NCBI RefSeq assembly: GCF_030382115.1
Contig: NZ_JAUDRJ010000001.1
Coordinates: 78,875 to 103,461, forward strand
Length of the DNA: 24,587 nucleotides
Direction of reading: 5' to 3'
Source: Nostoc sp. GT001
GTDB taxonomy: Bacteria > Cyanobacteriota > Cyanobacteriia > Cyanobacteriales > Nostocaceae
The position numbers and the translations under genes are program-made. Of the stretch, positions 8,750-15,134 are shown piece after piece. Each line of letters begins with the position of its first letter. Position 1 is the first letter of the stretch. Below the pieces are notes generated by a model, which was not told where the DNA came from, made no database searches, and saw nothing but the letters and a program-made list of their open reading frames with translations.

Positions 8750-10102
8750 CTACCTCCTGCCTAAAATGCGGTAAAAATTATCAGTAATTATTTGTGGACT
8801 AGCTAACTGTTTATCCAACGCAAATCTCGCTGCACTAATGGTAAATCTCAGGGGAATTGTGCCTACATCTTGCCCTGCGGCTAAACGCTGTCCGGCTAAC
8901 TTAATCATCTCCATTTCTGGGATACCAAACTTAACCACTTGGGCTAAGGATTTATTGGCAAACTGGCGATAGGGCTGGAATACCATTGTATCTACGACCA
9001 TTTCCGCTGCCGGATAGAAGCTTTTCATAAAAGCCGGGGGAATATCTTGTGGGGTGAGGCGGGGATAAAGGCGTTGCCAAACCCTGGTTAAATCGCCTGC
9101 CATTTTGTCAAATCCCAACCGCCGCAGCAGAATCAAGTTAATTAAAACCCGTAGATAAGGGGTAGGATGTACAGAAAAAGCACTAAACCGGACTGTACTC
9201 TTGTGCGATCGCCCCACCACATCCATCAGCGATTCTACTGCCGCAGGTCCCCCTAAAACTAAGGCAAACATATCTGCCATCGTTTCTTTATGCCAGTTCG
9301 CCCAAACCCTGGCAATTTCTGGGGAAAATCTCCCTTCAGTAGTCAGCCGTTGGTAAATACGGGCGGGAATTTCTTCCCATAATCCCAAATCGGCTTGCAG
9401 GTTATGAGATACTTCATGCAGCACACTGGACAATGCCCAAACATTATCTAAGCGATGTTGCGGCAGCACAATCAATGGAAAGAGGTTGGGGTTATGGCGT
9501 AGCCGTCGCATCGGAACTCCCCGCCGGAATGTCATCGGACTGAAGCCACTATCGGCGTAGCTAAAAGGCAGCAGATTGGGAGTGGGTTGAGCTGTTCCCA
9601 AACCCACATAAAGGTCTTCGTAACAGTTTGCAGCAATTCTATCTATGGAACGCAACCGTTCACCAAAGCTAGACAAGCGTTGAACGAATAGATCGAAATA
9701 AAAGTCCCAAATCCCTTCGACATAAAGAACGCGATCGCCCACAACTTGCTTGCGTTCTAACAGCACCTGCAACCGTTCTGTGGTAGGTTCCTGGCGAGCA
9801 GCATTAGCAGCAGCTTCCACCCAACGCGCCCTTTCCACTACTTTGCTACGGAATTTGTCAATAAAGCGGTTAACTGCTTCAATATGTGCCTCACTGGGAG
9901 ACACTGGCCCTGTGCCAAATTCATCCTTGGTAAAGGGGCGGAGGGATTTGGCATGGCGCATCAGGTTGATGGCTTGGATATTCAGCCAGTTGTCCAAAAG
10001 GCGCTGTTCACTTGGAGTTGCCGACCCCTTCATTCCACTCTTCTCAACAGAGGTGGCTCCTTCTGGGGGTTGCTTGACAGTGGAGACAGGTGGGGTTGTC
10101 AT
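8750..10102 (-). CDS. Predicted zincin metallopeptidase (HEVSH ... ETMAD)
   Basis: 450 residues when started at ATG 10102, which has AGAGGAAGG about 8 nt upstream; a longer open frame to 10222 would overlap the upstream gene by 92 bp and lacks such a site. Residues 226-236 read SVLHEVSHNLQ, a canonical HExxH zinc motif (H229, E230, H233). About 40 residues on, HKETMADMFAL supplies the glutamate (E273) and aspartate of a gluzincin-type ExxxD third ligand. The helix spacing is consistent with a zincin catalytic domain. The N-terminal 60 residues are polar and probably disordered (TTPPVSTVKQPPEGATS); no signal peptide is seen. In context it is the prime candidate to cleave the tagged neighbours, which is inference. 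I cannot assign it to a named peptidase family. Confidence 0.8.
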   Translation of the reverse strand: MTTPPVSTVKQPPEGATSVEKSGMKGSATPSEQRLLDNWLNIQAINLMRHAKSLRPFTKDEFGTGPVSPSEAHIEAVNRFIDKFRSKVVERARWVEAAANAARQEPTTERLQVLLERKQVVGDRVLYVEGIWDFYFDLFVQRLSSFGERLRSIDRIAANCYEDLYVGLGTAQPTPNLLPFSYADSGFSPMTFRRGVPMRRLRHNPNLFPLIVLPQHRLDNVWALSSVLHEVSHNLQADLGLWEEIPARIYQRLTTEGRFSPEIARVWANWHKETMADMFALVLGGPAAVESLMDVVGRSHKSTVRFSAFSVHPTPYLRVLINLILLRRLGFDKMAGDLTRVWQRLYPRLTPQDIPPAFMKSFYPAAEMVVDTMVFQPYRQFANKSLAQVVKFGIPEMEMIKLAGQRLAAGQDVGTIPLRFTISAARFALDKQLASPQIITDNFYRILGRR

Positions 10103-10130
10103 AGTTAGAGCCTTCCTCTGCAAGAGAATT

Positions 10131-11198
10131 TCAGCGAGCGATGGAACCAGCGCAAGTAGGGCATTGACCAGCCCCAGTTCTGCGGGGGCTTGGGGGTGCG
10201 GTGCGCTGGCGTAAAACAGCATTGCGGACGATCGCCTTTTGCACGCGTTGGGGATTGCTTAATACGCGATTGGTGGCATTTGCCATTGCTTTGAGTGCCA
10301 TTGCACTGTTGATTGGCTGACCGGAACGAGCTACAGCTTTGAGAGTGGCAGCTGTTTGGCGTTGAATTGTGGGGATGGTTCGCAGCAGTTGTTTTCCAGC
10401 TGGCCCTTGTTGGCGTAATAAGCGTGTTAGTCGTCCAGTAGCCTGGGCTAGGACTGGCATCACGGGTCTTAATGCCCGCCGTCCGCCCGTAATGGAGATA
10501 CTGATGGGTAGAGAAGCGGCGATCGCTGCTTCTGCTTCTGCTTCGGTGGTCGCTTCTGCTGCCTGGGCAGCCAGAAACTCGGTCAGTGCAGCCTCATGGG
10601 CAGTTTCTGTATTGGCAACTTCTGCTTCTGCTTCATTAGTGCCAAAAAATTCGGCTTCCATTTGCACAGCTTCCATTTCGCCTTCTTTAATTAAGGCACC
10701 AGCGAGTTTGGCTGCAAGCGGACCAGCAACGGCTCCTACACCTGGTATCATCCCGACCAAAGTGCCTGCTAGCTTAGGAGCTAATTTCTTGGCAAGGGGA
10801 GCTGCAACTTTCCATGCTTTCGTAGCAAATTTCTTGATTCCACCCCAAAAATATTCTCCCTCATCCTCAAATTCTGGGTTGGAATAGGGATGGCTGTAAT
10901 GGGTTGCCTCATGGCTAGTTTCCCACTCATTTTCAAATTCTGGGTTGGAATAGGGATGGCTATAGTGGGATTCTGGATTATTTTCCCACTCATCCTCAAA
11001 TTCTGGGTTGGAATAAGGATGGCTATAGTGGGATTCTGGATTATTTTCCCACTCATCCTCAAATTCTGGGTTGGAATAGGGATGGCTGTAATTGGTTGCC
11101 TCGTAGCTAGTTTCCCACTCATTTTCAAATTCTGGGTTGGAATAAGGATGGCTGTAATTGGTTGCCTCGTGGGCAGATGGTGCTTCAAAAAGTGTCAT
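10131..11198 (-). CDS. Repeat-bearing tagged protein: LFEAP leader, five YSHPYSNPEFE repeats, amphipathic segment, basic helical domain
   Basis: 355 residues in four blocks. Residues 1-6 are MTLFEA(P), the short tag. Residues about 14-112 carry five tandem copies of YSHPYSNPEFE(N/D)E with alternating linkers, strongly acidic. Residues about 113-175 are lysine-, alanine- and glycine-rich and amphipathic (WGGIKKFATKAWKVAAPL, then GMIPGVGAVAGPL), like membrane-active peptides. Residues about 180-340 form an acidic-to-basic helical domain (AEFFGTNEAEAEV, HEAALTEFLAAQAA, GGRRALRPVMPVLAQ, QGPAGKQLLRTIPTIQR), ending with CPTC near the C terminus. Proteins of this general composition occur in several bacterial phyla as hypothetical proteins; I know of no established function. 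It is a paralogue of the gene just upstream. The start ATG has GGAG about 12 nt upstream. Confidence 0.82.
   Translation of the reverse strand: MTLFEAPSAHEATNYSHPYSNPEFENEWETSYEATNYSHPYSNPEFEDEWENNPESHYSHPYSNPEFEDEWENNPESHYSHPYSNPEFENEWETSHEATHYSHPYSNPEFEDEGEYFWGGIKKFATKAWKVAAPLAKKLAPKLAGTLVGMIPGVGAVAGPLAAKLAGALIKEGEMEAVQMEAEFFGTNEAEAEVANTETAHEAALTEFLAAQAAEATTEAEAEAAIAASLPISISITGGRRALRPVMPVLAQATGRLTRLLRQQGPAGKQLLRTIPTIQRQTAATLKAVARSGQPINSAMALKAMANATNRVLSNPQRVQKAIVRNAVLRQRTAPPSPRRTGAGQCPTCAGSIAR
10867..11190 (-). repeat. Five in-frame tandem repeats of 63-66 bp
   Basis: The plus-strand core TCAAATTCTGGGTTGGAATA starts at 10867, 10933, 10996, 11059 and 11125, giving periods of 66, 63, 63 and 66 bp. 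Units are nearly identical and always in frame, each encoding YSHPYSNPEFE plus a linker of 10-11 residues. Recent expansion or contraction by recombination is likely. Confidence 0.92.
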
Positions 11199-11256
11199 GG
11201 TTCAAGTTCTCCATGTGAATTGAGTAAAACACTTATCACTTGTCTTCAGAAGAAAG

Positions 11257-12120
11257 CTAAGAAAAGTCCCTCTGAAAACTTCTCCGATAGCCCAATGGGT
11301 TCCTGGGGGCAGCAGCGACGGTTGAAATCCGAATCAGGGCATTGCGGGTAATAGATTGGTAAACTAATTGGGAATTGCCTAAAACCCGTTTTGTCTGGGC
11401 AGCCACAACGCAGCCAACTAACGCTGATGTCATCGGACAACCCCAACGCCTAGCAGCTAGGAGGCTGGCAACCGTCCGGCGGAGGATGGTAGGTACAAGC
11501 CGGAGCAAGCGGCGACTATCACGGCTGTGGCGGTGCAGAAAGCGGACGAGGCGGGCAGTGGCTACTAACAGCATGGGCAAGACAGGACGGAGCAGTTGTC
11601 GCCCATCCATCACCCTGAAAGCGATCGGGAGCGCCGTACCAATTAAGGCAGCCGCTTCACTTTCGCTTTCTGTATGACTGGCTTCTGCTGCTAGCACTTC
11701 TGTTAAGGCAGCCTCGTGAGCGATTCCTGTATTCGCCACTTCTACGTCTGCCGCTTGCGTGCCAAAAAATTCTGCTTCCTTACGCCTGCTATCGCGATCG
11801 CCTTTTTGGAGCAAGGGGTACAGGAGTTGAGCAGTCAAGGGATTGAAGTTCCTCTTTGCTCCTGGCACAGCATTCACAATCATGTTGGCAGTTATAGGAG
11901 CCAAATATTGGGCAAGGGGTGCAATTCGACTAGCTACTTTACTAATGCTTTGCAAAGTCTGCTTAAGGTTAAATTCCCTTTCATCCTTGCGTTTGGACTT
12001 AAAGGCAGAAGCTGTTTTGGGATTTTCCTTGAAATAATCTAATTCCAACTCAGAGTAGGAATTTGCCTCGAACTCCATTGCAGTCTTACCTCTGCCATTG
12101 CCATTAGCATAAATATTCAT
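11257..12120 (-). CDS. Paralogue of the repeat-bearing tagged protein, without tandem repeats
   Basis: 287 residues from ATG 12120, which has GGGAG about 9 nt upstream (a TTG at 12141 is a weaker alternative). The N terminus is short and acidic (MEFEANSYSELELDYFKE), standing where the neighbour has its YSHPYSNPEFE repeats. The rest aligns along its length with the downstream protein: KVASRIAPLAQYLAPI, AEFFGTQAADVEVANT, HEAALTEVLAAEAS, LPIAFRVMDGRQLLRPVLPML, SRRLLRLVPTILRRTVASL, KRVLGNSQLVYQSITRNALIR. The C-terminal domain is strongly basic. It is the first gene of the minus-strand cluster, so the 12142-12775 region should hold the main promoter. Tandem duplication followed by divergence is the simplest history. 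Confidence 0.8.
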   Translation of the reverse strand: MNIYANGNGRGKTAMEFEANSYSELELDYFKENPKTASAFKSKRKDEREFNLKQTLQSISKVASRIAPLAQYLAPITANMIVNAVPGAKRNFNPLTAQLLYPLLQKGDRDSRRKEAEFFGTQAADVEVANTGIAHEAALTEVLAAEASHTESESEAAALIGTALPIAFRVMDGRQLLRPVLPMLLVATARLVRFLHRHSRDSRRLLRLVPTILRRTVASLLAARRWGCPMTSALVGCVVAAQTKRVLGNSQLVYQSITRNALIRISTVAAAPRNPLGYRRSFQRDFS

Positions 12121-12243
12121 CGGTTTGCTCTCCCAGCACAATGTTTTGGCTGACCTGTTTGATCCGGCTTAGTGTGTCAGGTACATAGTCATATCGCTTT
12201 GCTCCAATTCGCAATTAGATAATTCGTCATCACTAAGAGCGCT

Positions 12244-12271
12244 AACTACGAACTACGAATTACTAATTACT
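12244..12271. repeat. Heptanucleotide tandem repeat (STRR-like)
   Basis: Four 7-bp units: AACTACG twice, then AATTACT twice. Short tandemly repeated repetitive sequences of 7 bp are typical of filamentous heterocystous cyanobacteria and usually lie between genes. Confidence 0.8.
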
Positions 12272-12302
12272 CGGTTACTATATCCAGGGAGCCTACCAAC
12301 TA

Positions 12303-12381
12303 TAGTCAGATATTTGCTAGTCACATATTCTTGCAGAACTTATTTTTGGTAGCACAAATGAGTGACACACAAATGTGTGAC
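12303..12381. promoter_or_regulatory. Clustered direct repeats, candidate operator region
   Basis: TAGTCAGATATTTGC (12303-12317) is followed by the similar TAGTCACATATTCTTGC (12319-12335). CACAAATGAGTGAC (12353-12366) is followed by CACAAATGTGTGAC (12368-12381). Both pairs repeat at about 15-16 bp. They lie upstream of the minus-strand cluster (start 12120) and of the gene at 12776. A regulator-binding role is a guess. Confidence 0.35.
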
Positions 12382-12500
12382 TATCGAATTGAGTTCAAGA
12401 ATGAGAAATTCATTATATTTCCTTTATTGTCTTTAACCTTGGCTCTGAGGACGTTCCTAGTAGTTCGCCAACCCAAAATTGCTGGGTGGAGGTCGGCAGA

Positions 12501-12544
12501 GGAGCAGAGGAGCAGGGGAGCAGGGGAGCAGGGGAGCAGAGGAG
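12501..12544. repeat. 8-bp GGAGCAGR tandem array
   Basis: Five and a half copies of GGAGCAGG/GGAGCAGA in tandem. Arrays of this kind are scattered in intergenic DNA of Nostoc-type genomes and vary in copy number. Confidence 0.85.
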
Positions 12545-12775
12545 AGGCTTATACAAGTTCTTTCCCCTCTGCCTCTCTGCTAACCACCTTTGCATTGTTT
12601 CCTTGGCAGACTACTAGTCCAAAAAATGCCCCGTCTACCCATTGTCTCAAAGAGGCTAAAGCGTCAGCAACATAGTTGCAGCCGCCCAATATAACTGATA
12701 CGAGGGCATTTTTTTCGAGGGTTATTCTTAAGAACAGCAAACAACTTTATAACTTGTCTTTCTTGGGGAGGAAAG

Positions 12776-13648
12776 ATGATGATTGCTTCATCAGCTAACT
12801 TTTCTGTCAAATTTAGCCAGCAGCGCTATGCTTGTGTTTTAGATCCCACCTTAGCTTTATCTCGGTATGGCCTCCTCTTAGTCAAGCAGCTAGGAACAGT
12901 GATGGATATTTGGTTAGGGCGTGAGTTCTGGAATATTATTAACAATACTCGCTTTTACTTAGACCACCCGGAGTTGTTGCTCCTGCCAATGGCTACTTGT
13001 TCTAGCCCTCTCAACGGACAGCCATATATTCTACAGGACATGCTTGAAGCATTGCAGCAGTGGGAACAAATGGATAAACAAACTACTTTGACAGATTTAA
13101 AACTCTTCCGCATCGGAGAGCGACCTGAAGAGTCTTTTCTGCCAAGGGAAATGGGAACAGAAATCATCTGGTACTATGAATCCCTAGCACACTCTCTGGA
13201 AGCTCAAGCGTCAAAGGGATTTGATAGCAGTGAAGTGCTAACCTCAGCTTTTCGGGATACAGTTGCCCTAGCTGCGGCTATAGGTTCTCCATTTATCTTG
13301 ACGCATCAATTTCCTACCGCTACAGCGGAAACTCTTCCTCCAGGGATCTGTATGGCTCTCACTAGTTGGCAAATCCCCTGCCAAGCTGTTACCCTCCAAG
13401 ACGAAATGGCTACTCTTGAGCGTAACTATTTGCGTCAAATTTTCGTCCAAGCTGGTCTTGCCAAGTTCTTGTGGGCTGGACTTCATCTGACAGTACTTCA
13501 TCTGCTAGCACCCTCAGCTTCCCAACCAGCGAGTTTACCTGTACACCATCAGGAATATCAATCTCCTAACAATAAAGATTTTGCAAAATTTCCCCACGCA
13601 GAAACTAATTTGTGGAAAGGAAGCCAAGGCTTTTGGTATCAACTGTGA
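12776..13648 (+). CDS. Unrecognised 290-residue protein
   Basis: I do not recognise the family. The protein begins MMIASSANFSVKFSQQRYACVLDPTLALSRYGLLLVKQL and has a mostly alpha/beta composition, with aromatic and acidic clusters (FWNIINNTRFYLDHPELLLLP) and a long helical segment (DTVALAAAIGSPFILTHQF). A serine/proline-rich tail covers the last 45 residues. Some features recall small nuclease-like folds but no catalytic pattern is convincing. The ribosome site GGGGAGG lies 4 nt before ATG 12776 and 7 nt before ATG 12779, so translation may start at the second methionine. It stands alone on the plus strand, convergent with the SAP-like gene. Confidence 0.7.
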   Translation: MMIASSANFSVKFSQQRYACVLDPTLALSRYGLLLVKQLGTVMDIWLGREFWNIINNTRFYLDHPELLLLPMATCSSPLNGQPYILQDMLEALQQWEQMDKQTTLTDLKLFRIGERPEESFLPREMGTEIIWYYESLAHSLEAQASKGFDSSEVLTSAFRDTVALAAAIGSPFILTHQFPTATAETLPPGICMALTSWQIPCQAVTLQDEMATLERNYLRQIFVQAGLAKFLWAGLHLTVLHLLAPSASQPASLPVHHQEYQSPNNKDFAKFPHAETNLWKGSQGFWYQL

Positions 13649-13702
13649 GAAATTTTCAACTTTGTTTTGCTTGACAACTGCGATCGCCTGGAATGAAAAT
13701 AA

Positions 13703-14515
13703 TCATGCTGTTACTAACTCACGGCTTGCTGCAACTGGCTCATACACCCGTAACCGTTGCCATTTATCAGGGACCAGCATTACAAACGGTCGGTCTAGCA
13801 ATTCTTCGCAGTCAACCGCTTCTGCATGGGGTAGTGTGTCCACTATCGACAGCCACCCCACAGCATCCATTGCCGAGTCACACGGCATTTGCTGCCGTTC
13901 CCCAGTACGCATTACCCACCAGCCGCCGTCAGTACAGCCAACCTCGCCCAGTTTCACGTCGTTGTGGCAAATCCCATCGTCGAGGATTTCAAAGCCGTAT
14001 TTTTCGCATTCGTTGAAAATCTGCGCCATGACTTCGTTACCAGTAGTGCATGGTGTTGCAAGTTGTTCCTGCACAGGTAATGAACCGTCTTTGTAGTGAG
14101 TGCAGATGAAGCGATCGCAACGCATTAAAGTGTTGGCACGAAATACTTCTTTATCGTTGACCATGACTACCCAGCGTTGCGTTAAGTGGTTGTCGTCATG
14201 GCTGATGCTGGCTATCAGTTTGTCATCAGCGTAATATTCGTGATGGTCAAACGAGATTTCGACTATTGTGAGGGGTTCGGGAGCTACGGCTTGGGCTTGG
14301 GTTGCGATGAAGTGGTCGAGTTCGCCTTGGGCAAGGGCTTGGTTGTCCGTGACTTTATGAAGCTTGGTGGATTGGTGAGCGATGATTGCGTTTACCCAGG
14401 TGTCAGCTGCTCTTTTGTCCCCGGTGGGTGTTATGCCACGTTCGGCGGCGATTCTTTTGAGTCGGGGTAGGTTATAGTGGCAAAGGGCTTGCTGTGTGTA
14501 TTTCGGATATGTCAT
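13703..14515 (-). CDS. SAP-like-domain protein of accessory/plasmid type
   Basis: 270 residues. The first 50 (LPRLKRIAAERGITPTGDKRAADTWVNAIIAHQ) fit a SAP/Rho-N-like helix-extended-helix nucleic-acid-binding motif. The central part (FDHHEYYADDKLIASISHDDNHLTQRWVVMVNDKEVFR) is a predicted beta-rich domain of a type often found in hypothetical proteins of Nostoc plasmids and genomic islands. The C-terminal part contains several cysteines (CEKYGFEILDDGICHNDVKLGEVGC). ATG at 14515 follows AAGGAAA at about 8 nt. It is divergent from the RHH regulator at 14699, sharing a 183-bp spacer with operator-like repeats. Role unknown; probably part of the mobile-element gene pool. Confidence 0.7.
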   Translation of the reverse strand: MTYPKYTQQALCHYNLPRLKRIAAERGITPTGDKRAADTWVNAIIAHQSTKLHKVTDNQALAQGELDHFIATQAQAVAPEPLTIVEISFDHHEYYADDKLIASISHDDNHLTQRWVVMVNDKEVFRANTLMRCDRFICTHYKDGSLPVQEQLATPCTTGNEVMAQIFNECEKYGFEILDDGICHNDVKLGEVGCTDGGWWVMRTGERQQMPCDSAMDAVGWLSIVDTLPHAEAVDCEELLDRPFVMLVPDKWQRLRVYEPVAASRELVTA

Positions 14516-14605
14516 GATAAGGTTTCCTTAATTGGAACAAAAGGCGATCGCTCCCAAAGTTTTCCAGGCTGTGGGCGAGCGCTTTTTGTATTTGGTGTTA
14601 TCACA

Positions 14606-14625
14606 ATGGTATAACATGGTAAAAC
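14606..14625. promoter_or_regulatory. Tandem 10-bp direct repeats, candidate RHH operator
   Basis: ATGGTATAAC is directly followed by ATGGTAAAAC, exactly one helical turn apart, with further partial palindromes nearby (CAACAATGTTG, 14632-14642). Ribbon-helix-helix repressors typically bind such tandem short sites and often regulate their own gene, here 73 bp downstream. Confidence 0.4.
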
Positions 14626-14698
14626 GTGTGTCAACAATGTTGTACCAAAATCACTAAAGATCAGACAGAATAAGCTAGAACTGATTCAAGCGCCTTAT

Positions 14699-14953
14699 AT
14701 GAGCAAGCAAGAGTTATCAAAGGATGATCGATTGGTCGTCAGAATAGACAAGGAGACAAAGAATGCATTTATGCAAAGAGTTGAGAGTGAGGGCAAGAAT
14801 GCTTCAGAAGTACTTATAAGTTGGATAAATGATTACCTTGCTCAAGAAGCACGGTTATTGCCTGATATAGGCCAGGTTTATGCAGAAGTAGAAAACCTCA
14901 AAAAGAAAGTTGCTTTCTTGGAAGATGAAGTAACAAAAAAATCAGCAGCCTGA
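14699..14953 (+). CDS. Ribbon-helix-helix regulator with coiled-coil tail (short form)
   Basis: 84 residues. Residues about 11-47 (RLVVRIDKETKNAFMQRVESEGKNASEVLISWINDYL) match a ribbon-helix-helix fold: a beta strand with alternating polar/hydrophobic residues, helix A, a turn with GKNASE, and helix B. Such proteins are plasmid copy, partition or antitoxin-type repressors acting as dimers. Residues about 63-82 begin a coiled coil (VENLKKKVAFLEDEVTKK) that is cut off after KSAA. No toxin gene follows, so an antitoxin role is unsupported. No clear Shine-Dalgarno sequence precedes ATG 14699. The end of this frame is suspicious because the -1 frame continues the coiled coil (separate entry). Confidence 0.8.
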   Translation: MSKQELSKDDRLVVRIDKETKNAFMQRVESEGKNASEVLISWINDYLAQEARLLPDIGQVYAEVENLKKKVAFLEDEVTKKSAA

Positions 14954-15045
14954 GAGAAGAGAATAGCTCTCTCAGGCAAATGCATGAAACAATAGCGCAG
15001 GCGATAAAATCTTTGCCTGTACCAGAAAACCCGTCAGACATCTGA
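14935..15045 (+). other. Candidate -1 frameshift extension of the RHH gene (slippery A7 plus hairpin)
   Basis: Bases 14935-14941 are seven A, read in phase as A AAA AAA by the RHH gene. Seven bases later, 14949-14976 form a perfect 9-bp stem (CCTGAGAGA / TCTCTCAGG) with a 10-nt loop. After a -1 slip, translation continues for 34 codons (ISSLREENSSLRQMHETIAQ and on to PENPSDI) and stops at 15043-15045, giving a product of about 115 residues. The hydrophobic heptad V-V-L-L runs through the junction without a break. Either a programmed frameshift yielding short and long coiled-coil forms, or loss of one A in an originally continuous gene. Confidence 0.5.
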
Positions 15046-15060
15046 CGGGTTTAATTTTAT
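15027..15060. terminator. Intrinsic terminator after the RHH gene
   Basis: A perfect 12-bp stem (AAACCCGTCAGA / TCTGACGGGTTT, 15027-15052) with a 2-nt spacer, followed by TTAATTTTAT. The stop of the -1 extension lies in the second arm, which fits a gene ending here. Confidence 0.75.
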
Positions 15061-15063
15061 GAA

Positions 15064-15097
15064 TGCAACAAGTCCGACCGAACTTGTTGCAACAAGT
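15064..15097. repeat. Inverted and direct TGCAACAAGT repeats beside the IS
   Basis: TGCAACAAGT (15064-15073), 8-nt spacer, its exact complement ACTTGTTGCA (15082-15091), then TGCAACAAGT again overlapping at 15088-15097. It lies between the terminator and the IS left end; possibly a protein-binding site or a remnant of a recombination site. Confidence 0.6.
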
Positions 15098-15134
15098 ATA
15101 CACAATGTGTGAATAATAAGTTAATAATATTTGC

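Larger units (their letters stand above)
12142..12775. other. Non-coding, repeat-rich regulatory region between divergent genes
   Basis: 634 bp without a credible gene; an open frame at 12331-12675 consists mainly of simple repeats and low-complexity codons. It separates the ten-gene minus-strand cluster from the plus-strand gene at 12776 and so must hold promoters for both. It contains heptad repeats (12244-12271), tandem TAGTCA/CACAAATG repeats (12303-12381) and an 8-bp GGAGCAGR array (12501-12544). Confidence 0.65.

Noticed and set aside
10103..10222. Longer N terminus for the zincin (extra 40 residues)
   Set aside because: It would overlap the upstream tagged-protein gene by 92 bp, while ATG 10102 has a strong AGAGGAAGG at proper distance.
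10369..10887. Plus-strand alanine-rich open frame of 172 codons
   Set aside because: Antisense shadow of the alanine/glutamate-rich tagged protein, without ribosome site.
10867..11190. CRISPR-like array
   Set aside because: Repeats are 63-66 bp without unique spacers, in frame within a coding gene and with protein-level conservation.
2126..12120. Extracellular contractile injection system or prophage tail cluster
   Set aside because: No sheath, tube, baseplate, spike or AAA remodelling protein could be recognised; the metallopeptidase also does not look like the DUF4157 type associated with such systems.
12121..12141. TTG start 7 codons upstream for the first cluster gene
   Set aside because: ATG 12120 is preceded by GGGAG at good spacing; the TTG has none.
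12331..12675. Open frame of 114 codons on the plus strand
   Set aside because: It runs through GGAGCAGR tandem repeats (GEQGSRGE-like translation), has no ribosome site and no resemblance to a protein family.
14699..15045. Toxin-antitoxin pair
   Set aside because: The RHH protein could be an antitoxin, but no toxin gene lies next to it; the following gene is a transposase.
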